A DNA stretch of 64,000 bases from Yamagishiella unicocca (Eukaryota > Chlorophyta > Chlorophyceae > Chlamydomonadales > Volvocaceae): positions 481,918 to 545,917 of the forward strand of contig BDSL01000075.1 of NCBI GenBank assembly GCA_003116995.1, given 5' to 3'. Positions within the stretch are counted from its first letter, which is position 1. Each line of letters begins with the position of its first letter. Of the stretch, positions 55,131-64,000 are shown piece by piece. The notes below the pieces were generated by a model that was not told where the DNA came from, ran no database searches, and saw only the letters and a program-made list of their open reading frames with translations. Position numbers and translations under genes: made by a program.

Positions 55131-58100
55131 TCCCACCGAAATTCGCCTCTCGGGATCGCCGCACGAGGACGTCCGGGCCAATCGGCAGCATCGGCTTCTC
55201 CGGCAACCATTGATCGGCCTCGCTCTTGGGCACGCAGCTTAACGGTAGCAAGAACTAGGTGAAAGGAACGTCCCACCGAAATTCGCCTCTCGGGATCGCC
55301 GCACGAGGACGTCCGGGCCAATCGGCAAGCATCGGCTTCTCCGGCAACCTTCGATCGGCCTCGCTCTTGGGCACGCAGCTTAACGGTAGCAAGAACTAGG
55401 TGAAAGGAACGTCCCCACCGAAATTCGCCTCTCGGGATCGCCGCACGAGGACGTCCGGGCCAATCGGCAGCATCGGCTTCTCCGGCAACCTTGATCGGCC
55501 TCGCTCTTGGGCACGCAGCTTAACGGTAGCAAGAACTAGGTGAAAGGAACGTCCCACCGAAATTCGCCTCTCGGGATCGCCGCACGAGGACGTCCGGGCC
55601 AATCGGCAAGCATCGGCTTCTCCGGCAACCATTGATCGGCCTCGCTCTTGGGCACGCAGCTTACGGTAGCAAGAACTAGGTGAAAGGAACGTCCCACCGA
55701 AATTCGCCTCTCGGGATCGCCGCACGAGGACGTCCGGGCCAATCGGCAAGCATCGGCTTCTCCGGCAACCTTGATCGGCCTCGCTCTTGGGCACGCAGCT
55801 TAACGGTAGCAAGAACTAGGTGAAAGGAACGTCCCCACCGAAATTCGCCTCTCGGGATCGCCGCACGAGGACGTCCGGGCCAATCGGCAAGCATCGGCTT
55901 CTCCGGCAACCATTGATCGGCCTCGCTCTTGGGCACGCAGCTTAACGGTAGCAAGAACTAGGTGAAAGGAACGTCCCACCGAAATTCGCCTCTCGGGATC
56001 GCCGCACGAGGACGTCCGGGCCAATCGGCAAGCATCGGCTTCTCCGGCAACCATTGATCGGCCTCGCTCTTGGGCACGCAGCTTAACGGTAGCAAAACTA
56101 GGTGAAAGGAACGTCCCACCGAAATTCGCCTCTCGGGATCGCCGCACGAGGACGTCCGGGCCAATCGGCAAGCATCGGCTTCTCCGGCAACCATTCGATC
56201 GGCCTCGCTCTTGGGCACGCAGCTTAACGGTAGCAATAACTAGGTGAAAGGAACGTCCCCACCGAAATTCGCCTCTCGGGATCGCCGCACGAGGACGTCC
56301 GGGCCAATCGGCAAGCATCGGCTTCTCCGGCAACCTTCGATCGGCCTCGCTCTTGGGCACGCAGCTTAACGGTAGCAAGAACTAGGTGAAAGGAACGTCC
56401 CCACCGAAATTCGCCTCTGGGATCGCCGCACGAGGACGTCCGGGCCAATCGGCAAGCATCGGCTTCTCCGGCAACCTTGATCGGCCTCGCTCTTGGGCAC
56501 GCAGCTTAACGGTAGCAAGAACTAGGTGAAAGGAACGTCCCCACCGAAATTCGCCTCTCGGGATCGCCGCACGAGGACGTCCGGGCCAATCGGCAGCATC
56601 GGCTTCTCCGGCAACCTTCGATCGGCCTCGCTCTTGGGCACGCAGCTTAACGGTAGCAATAACTAGGTGAAAGGAACGTCCCCACCGAAATTCGCCTCTC
56701 GGGATCGCCGCACGAGGACGTCCGGGCCAATCGGCAAGCATCGGCTTCTCCGGCAACCTTCGATCGGCCTCGCTCTTGGGCACGCAGCTTAACGGTAGCA
56801 TAACTAGGTGAAAGGACGTCCCCACCGAAATTCGCCTCTCGGGATCGCCGCACGAGGACGTCCGGGCCAATCGGCAAGCATCGGCTTCTCCGGCAACCTT
56901 CGATCGGCCTCGCTCTTGGGCACGCAGCTTAACGGTAGCAAGAACTAGGTGAAAGGAACGTCCCACCGAATTCGCCTCTGGGGATCGCCGCACGAGGACG
57001 TCCGGGCCATCGGCAAGCATCGGCTTCTCCGGCAACCTCGATCGGCCTCGCTCTTGGGCACGCAGCTTAACGGTAGCAAGAACTAGGTGAAAGAACGTCC
57101 CACGAAATTCGCCTCTGGGGATCGCCGCACGAGGACGTCCGGGCCAATCGGCAAGCATCGGCTTCTCCGGCAACCTTCGATCGGCCTCGCTCTTGGGCAC
57201 GCAGCTTAACGGTAGCAAGAACTAGGTGAAAGGAACGTCCCCACCGAAATTCGCCTCTCGGGATCGCCGCACGAGGACGTCCGGGCCAATCGGCAAGCAT
57301 CGGCTTCTACGGCAACCTTCGATCGGCCTCGCTCTTGGGCACGCAGCTTAACGGTAGCAAGAACTAGGTGAAAGGAACGTCCCCACCGAAATTCGCCTCT
57401 CGGGATCGCCGCACGAGGACGTCCGGGCCAATCGGCTAGCATCGTCTTCTCCGGCAACCTTCGATCGGCCTCGCTCTTGGGCACGCAGCTTAACGGTAGC
57501 AATAACTAGGTGAAACGAACGTCCCCACCGAAATTCGCCTCTCGGGATCGCCGCACGAGGACGTCCGGGCCAATCGGCAAGCATCGGCTTCTCCGGCAAC
57601 CATTGATCGGCCTCGCTCTTGGGCACGCAGCTTAACGGTAGCAAGAACTAGGTTAAAAGGAACGTCCCACCGAAATTCGCCTCTCGGGATCGCCGCACGA
57701 GGACGTCCGGCCAATCGGCTAGCATCGGCTTCTCCGGCAACCTTCGATCGCCTCGCTCTTGGGCACGCAGCTTAACGGTAGCAAGAACTAGGTGAAAGGA
57801 ACGTCCCCACCGAAATTCGCCTCTGGGGATCGCCGCACGAGGACGTCCGGGCCAATCGGCAAGCATCGGCTTCTCCGGCAACCTTGATCGGCCTCGCTCT
57901 TGGGCACGCAGCTTAACGGTAGCAAAACTAGGTGAAAGGAACGTCCCCACCGAAATTCGCCTCTCGGGATCGCCGCACGAGGACGTCCGGGCCAATCGGC
58001 AAGCATCGCTTCTCCGGCAACCTTCGATCGGCCTCGCTCTTGGGCACGCAGCTTAACGGTAGCAAGAACTAGGTGAAAGGAACGTCCCCACCGAAATTCG

Positions 58101-61100
58101 CCTCTCGGGATCGCCGCACGAGGACGTCCGGGCCAATCGGCAAGCATCGGCTTCTCCGGCAACCTTGATCGGCCTCGCTCTTGGCACGCAGCTTAACGGT
58201 AGCAAGAACTAGGTGAAAGGAACGTCCCACCGAAATTCGCCTCTCGGGATCGCCGCACGAGGACGTCCGGGCCAATCGGCAAGCATCGGCTTCTCCGGCA
58301 ACCTTCGATCGGCCTCGCTCTTGGGCACGCAGCTTAACGGTAGCAATAACTAGGTGAAAGGAACGTCCCCACCGAAATTCGCCTCTCGGGATCGCCGCAC
58401 GAGGACGTCCGGGCCAATCGGCAAGCATCGGCTTCTCCGGCAACCTTCGATCGGCCTCGCTCTTGGGCACGCAGCTTAACGGTAGCAAGAACTAGGTGAA
58501 AGGAACGTCCCCACCGAAATTCGCCTCTCGGGATCGCCGCACGAGGACGTCCGGGCCAATCGGCTAGCATCGGCTTCTCCGGCAACCTTCGATCGGCCTC
58601 GCTCTTGGGCACGCAGCTTAACGGTAGCAAGAACTAGGTGAAAGGAACGTCCCCACCGAAATTCGCCTCTCGGGATCGCCGCACGAGGACGTCCGGGCCA
58701 ATCGGCAAGCATCGGCTTCTCCGGCAACCATTGATCGGCCTCGCTCTTGGGCACGCAGCTTAACGGTAGCAAAACTAGGTGAAAAGAACGTCCCCACCGA
58801 AATTCGCCTCTCGGGATCGCCCGCACGAGGACGTCCGGGCCAATCGGCAAGCATCGGCTTCTCCGGCAACCTTCGATCGGCCTCGCTCTTGGGCACGCAG
58901 CTTAACGGTAGCAATAACTAGGTGAAAGGAACGTCCCCACCGAAATTCGCCTCTCGGGGATTCGCCGCACGAGGACGTCCGGGCCAATCGGCAAGCATCG
59001 GCTTCTCCGGCAACCTTCGATCGGCCTCGCTCTTGGGCACGCAGCTTAACGGTAGCAAGAACTAGGTGAAAGGAACGTCCCCACCGAAATTCGCCTCTGG
59101 GGATCGCCGCACGAGGACGTCCGGGCCAATCGGCAAGCATCGGCTTCTCCGGCAACCTTCGATCGGCCTCGCTCTTGGGCACGCAGCTTAACGGTAGCAA
59201 GAACTAGGTGAAAGGAACGTCCCCACCGAAATTCGCCTCTGGGATCGCCGCACGAGGACGTCCGGGCCAATCGGCTAAGCATCGCTTCTCCGGCAACCTT
59301 CGATCGGCCTCGCTCTTGGGCACGCAGCTTAACGGTAGCAAGAACTAGGTGAAAGGAACGTCCCCACCGAAATTCGCCTCTCGGGATCGCCGCACGAGGA
59401 CGTCCGGGCCAATCGGCAAGCATCGGCTTCTCCGGCAACCTTCGATCGCCTCGCTCTTGGCACGCAGCTTAACGGTAGCAAAACTAGGTGAAAGGAACGT
59501 CCCCACCGAAATTCGCCTCTCGGGATCGCCGCACGAGGACGTCCGGGCCAATCGGCAAGCATCGGCTTCTCGGCAACCTTCGATCGGCCTCGCTCTTGGG
59601 CACGCAGCTTAACGGTAGCAATAACTAGGTGAAAGGAACGTCCCCACCGAAATTCGCCTCTGGGGATCGCCGCACGAGGACGTCCGGGCCAATCGGCAAG
59701 CATCGGCTTCTCCGGCAACCTTCGATCGGCCTCGCTCTTGGGCACGCAGCTTAACGGTAGCAAGAACTAGGTGAAAGGAACGTCCCCACCGAAATTCGCC
59801 TCTGGGATCGCCGCACGAGGACGTCCGGGCCAATCGGCAAGCATCGGCTTCTCCGGCAACCTTCGATCGGCCTCGCTCTTGGGCACGCAGCTTAACGGTA
59901 GCAAGAACTAGGTGAAAGGAACTAGGTGAAAGGAACGTCCCCACCGAAATTCGCCTCTCCCCACGGGATCGCCGCACGAGGACGTCCGGGCCAATCGGCA
60001 AGCATCGGCTTCTCCGGCAACCTTCGATCGGCCTCGCTCTTGGGCACGCAGCTTAACGGTAGCAAGAACTAGGTGAAAGGAACGTCCCCACCGAAATTCG
60101 CCTCTGGATCGCCGCACGAGGACGTCCGGGCCAATCGGCAAGCATCGGCTTCTCCGGCAACCTTCGATCGGCCTCGCTCTTGGGCACGCAGCTTAACGGT
60201 AGCAAGAACTAGGTGAAAGGAACGTCCCCACCGAAATTCGCCTCTGGGATCGCCGCACGAGGACGTCCGGGCCAATCGGCAAGCATCGGCTTCTCCGGCA
60301 ACCTTCGATCGGCCTCGCTCTTGGGCACGCAGCTTAACGGTAGCAAGAAAGGAACGTCCCCACCGAAATTCGCCTCTGGGATCGCCGCACGAGGACGTCC
60401 GGGCCAATCGGCAAGCATCGGCTTCTCCGGCAACCTTCGATCGGCCTCGCTCTTGGGCACGCAGCTTAACGGTAGCAAGAACTAGGTGAAAGGAACGTCC
60501 CCACCGAAATTCGCCTCTGGGGATCGCCGCACGAGGACGTCCGGGCCAATCGGCAAGCATCGGCTTCTCCGGCAACCTTCGATCGGCCTCGCTCTTGGGC
60601 ACGCAGCTTAACGGTAGCAATAACTAGGTGAAAGGAACGTCCCCACCGAAATTCGCCTCTGGGATCGCCGCACGAGGACGTCCGGGCCAATCGGCAAGCA
60701 TCGGCTTCTCCGGCAACCTTCGATCGGCCTCGCTCTTGGGCACGCAGCTTAACGGTAGCAAGAACTAGGTGAAAGGAACGTCCCCACCGAAATTCGCCTC
60801 TGGGGATCGCCGCACGAGGACGTCCGGGCCAATCGGCAAGCATCGGCTTCTCCGGCAACCTTCGATCGGCCTCGCTCTTGGGCACGCAGCTTAACGGTAG
60901 CAAGAACTAGGTGAAAGGAACGTCCCCACCGAAATTCGCCTCTGGGATCGCCGCACGAGGACGTCCGGGCCAATCGGCAAGCATCGGCTTCTCCGGCAAC
61001 CTTCGATCGGCCTCGCTCTTGGGCACGCAGCTTAACGGTAGCAAGAACTAGGTGAAAGGAACGTCCCCACCGAAATTCGCCTCTGGGATCGCCGCACGAG

Positions 61101-64000
61101 GACGTCCGGGCCAATCGGCAAGCATCGGCTTCTCCGGCAACCTTCGATCGGCCTCGCTCTTGGGCACGCAGCTTAACGGTAGCAATAACTAGGTGAAAGG
61201 AACGTCCCACCGAAATTCGCCTCTGGGGATCGCCGCACGAGGACGTCCGGGCCAATCGGCAAGCATCGGCTTCTCCGGCAACCTTCGATCGGCCTCGCTC
61301 TTGGGCACGCAGCTTAACGGTAGCAATAACTAGGTGAAAGGAACGTCCCCACCGAAATTCGCCTCTGGGGGATCGCCGCACGAGGACGTCCGGGCCAATC
61401 GGCAAGCATCGGCTTCTCCGGCAACCTTCGATCGGCCTCGCTCTTGGGCACGCAGCTTAACGGTAGCAAGAACTAGGTGAAAGGAACGTCCCCACCGAAA
61501 TTCGCCTCTGGGGGGATCGCCGCACGAGGACGTCCGGGCCAATCGGCAAGCATCGGCTTCTCCGGCAACCTTCGATCGGCCTCGCTCTTGGGCACGCAGC
61601 TTAACGGTAGCAAGAACTAGGTGAAAGGAACGTCCCCACCGAAAATTCGCCTCTGGGGATCGCCGCACGAGGACGTCCGGGCCAATCGGCAAGCATCGGC
61701 TTCTCCGGCAACCTTCGATCGGCCTCGCTCTTGGGCACGCAGCTTAACGGTAGCAAGAACTAGGTGAAAGGAACGTCCCCACCGAAATTCGCCTCTCGGG
61801 ATCGCCGCACGAGGACGTCCGGGCCAATCGGCAAGCATCGGCTTCTCCGGCAACCTTCGATCGGCCTCGCTCTTGGGCACGCAGCTTAACGGTAGCAATA
61901 ACTAGGTGAAAGGAACGTCCCCACCGAAATTCGCCTCTGGGGATCGCCGCACGAGGACGTCCGGGCCAATCGGCAAGCATCGGCTTCTCCGGCAACCTTC
62001 GATCGGCCTCGCTCTTGGGCACGCAGCTTAACGGTAGCAAGAACTAGGTGAAAGGAACGTCCCCACCGAAATTCGCCTCTGGGGATCGCCGCACGAGGAC
62101 GTCCGGGCCAATCGGCAAGCATCGGCTTCTCCGGCAACCTTCGATCGGCCTCGCTCTTGGGCACGCAGCTTAACGGTAGCAAGAACTAGGTGAAAGGAAC
62201 GTCCCCACCGAAATTCGCCTCTGGGGATCGCCGCACGAGGACGTCCGGGCCAATCGGCAAGCATCGGCTTCTCCGGCAACCTTCGATCGGCCTCGCTCTT
62301 GGGCACGCAGCTTAACGGTAGCAATAACTAGGTGAAAGGAACGTCCCCACCGAAATTCGCCTCTGGGGATCGCCGCACGAGGACGTCCGGGCCAATCGGC
62401 TAGCATCGGCTTCTCGGCAACCTTCGATCGGCCTCGCTCTTGGGCACGCAGCTTAACGGTAGCAATAACTAGGTGAAAGGAACGTCCCCACCGAAATTCG
62501 CCTCTGGGGATCGCCGCACGAGGACGTCCGGGCCAATCGGCAAGCATCGGCTTCTCCGGCAACCTTCGATCGGCCTCGCTCTTGGGCACGCAGCTTAACG
62601 GTAGCAATAACTAGGTGAAAGGAACGTCCCCACCGAAATTCGCCTCTGGGGATCGCCGCACGAGGACGTCCGGGCCAATCGGCAGCATCGGCTTCTCCGG
62701 CAACCTTCGATCGGCCTCGCTCTTGGGCACGCAGCTTAACGTAGCAATAACTAGGTGAAAGGAACGTCCCCCGAAATTCGCCTCTGGGATCGCCGCACGA
62801 GGACGTCCGGGCCAATCGGCAAGCATCGGCTTCTCCGGCAACCTTCGATCGGCCTCGCTCTTGGGCACGCAGCTTAACGGTAGCAAGAACTAGGTGAAAG
62901 GAACGTCCCCACGAAATTCGCCTCTGGGGATCGCCGCACGAGGACGTCCGGGCCAATCGGCAGCATCGGCTTCTCGGCAACCTTCGATCGGCCTCGCTCT
63001 TGGGCACGCAGCTTAACGGTAGCAATAACTAGGTGAAAGGAACGTCCCCACCGAAATTCGCCTCTGGGGATCGCCGCACGAGGACGTCCGGGCCAATCGG
63101 CAAGCATCGGCTTCTCCGCAACCTTCGATCGGCCTCGCTCTTGGGCACGCAGCTTAACGGTAGCGTCCCCACCGAAATTCGCCTCTCGGGATCGCCGCAC
63201 GAGGACGTCCGGGCCAATCGGCAAGCATCGGCTTTCCGGCAACCTTCGATCGGCCTCGCTCTTGGGCACGCAGCTTAACGGTAGCAAGAACTAGGTGAAA
63301 GGAACGTCCCCACCGAAATTCGCCTCTCGGGATCGCCGCACGAGGACGTCCGGGCCAATCGGCAAGCATCGGCTTCTCCGGCAACCTTCGATCGGCCTCG
63401 CTCTTGGGCACGCAGCTTAACGGTAGCAAGAACTAGGTGAAAGGAACGTCCCCACCGAAATTCGCCTCTCGGGATCGCCGCACGAGGACGTCCGGGCCAA
63501 TCGGCAAGCATCGGCAAGCATCGCTTCGGCAACCATTGATCGGCCTCGCTCTTGGGCACGCAGCTTAACGGTAGCAAGAACTAGGTGAAAGGAAACGTCC
63601 CCACCGAAATTCGCCTCTCGGATCGCCGCACGAGGACGTCCGGGCCAATCAAGCATCGGCTTCTCCGGCAACCTTGATCGGCCTCGCTCTTGGGCACGCA
63701 GCTTAACGGTAGCAAGAACTAGGTGAAAGGAACGTCCCACCGAAATTCGCCTCTCGGGATCGCCGCACGAGGACGTCCGGGCCAATCGGCAAGCATCGGC
63801 TTCTCCGGCAACCTTGATCGGCCTCGCTCTTGGGCACGCAGCTTACGTAGCAAGAACTAGTGAAAGGAACGTCCCTTCGCCTCTCGGGATCGCCGCACGA
63901 GGACGTCCGGGCCATCGCAAGCATCGCAAGCATCGGCTTCTACGGCAACCATTGATCGGCCTCGCTCTTGGGCACGCAGCTTAACGGTAGCAAGAACTAG

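Larger units (their letters stand above)
52509..64000. repeat. 142-bp satellite array, about 80 tandem copies, running off the window
   Basis: The monomer includes CGTCCGGGCCAATCGGCAAG, TCGATCGGCCTCGCTCTTGG, GCACGCAGCTTAACGGTAGC, AAGAACTAGGTGAAAGGAAC and CCGAAATTCGCCTCTCGGGA, in that order. Spacing is 142 bp where copies are intact (for example 52579, 52721 and 53857, 53999, 54141). Copies from 52.5 to 54.3 kb are very uniform. From about 54.7 kb small deletions are frequent. From about 59 kb a CTCTGGGGATC variant replaces CTCTCGGGATC in most copies. Because 142 is not a multiple of three, the many open frames here are not protein-coding. Centromeric, subtelomeric and other heterochromatic satellites all fit. 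Confidence 0.95.

Noticed and set aside
52579..63933. Dozens of minus-strand open frames of 60-220 residues with PLSCVPKSEAD or KVAGEADACRLARTSSCGDP motifs
   Set aside because: They are readings of the 142-bp satellite. The period is not a multiple of three, so the frame rotates, and starts and stops recur by structure, not by selection.
52509..64000. CRISPR-like array
   Set aside because: Copies are head to tail without unique spacers, the unit is 142 bp and the context is eukaryotic.

Overview
The window reads as nuclear DNA of a green alga of the Chlamydomonas/Volvox group (Chlamydomonadales). This is an inference from three things. The genes are split into many short exons with GTGAGT/GTGGGT donors and CAG acceptors. 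The exons are GC-rich and code for long Ala/Gly/Ser/Gln tracts, while intergenic DNA is less GC-rich. TGTAA polyadenylation motifs follow several stop codons. The protein families also fit, including a plant-type GARP factor and an HMCES/SRAP protein ending in a PIP-like box. I found no prokaryotic organisation. Gene models were built by hand from splice motifs and a continuous reading phase, so exon borders are predictions.

Layout. 0.4-2.4 kb (+): 3' part of an HMCES/SRAP DNA-protein crosslink repair gene. 3.3-10.9 kb (+): a coiled-coil protein of about 1,663 aa with a huge low-complexity tail. 12.0-17.2 kb (-): a probable chloroplast-targeted protein, perhaps a beta-barrel. 18.0-19.3 kb (+): an intronless unknown protein that shares a divergent promoter region with it. 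19.3-22.9 kb: gene-poor. 22.9-24.7 kb (-): a GARP (LUX/PCL1/ROC-like) transcription factor. 26.1-38.4 kb (-): a 22-exon gene whose frame runs unbroken from an LSD1/KDM1-like amine oxidase to a TFIIS-N-like domain and a C-terminal SRI domain. 39.9-44.6 kb (-): a membrane-anchored low-complexity protein. 45.7-46.3 kb (+): a small protein with three copies of a Trp-rich 33-residue repeat. 47.7-51.1 kb (+): a secretory family-2-like glycosyltransferase. 51.3-52.5 kb: an almost perfect palindrome with 577-bp arms. 52.5 kb to the window end: an array of about 80 copies of a 142-bp satellite.

How it hangs together. The genes are functionally unrelated neighbours, as expected in a eukaryote. The most notable object is the KDM1-like gene. 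It joins a demethylase-type fold, which lacks the catalytic lysine, to the RNA polymerase II targeting modules normally found in Set2-type methyltransferases. The second is the structural boundary at 51-52.5 kb, where gene-bearing DNA meets satellite through a palindrome. This is what one might see at a pericentromeric, subtelomeric or other heterochromatic border.
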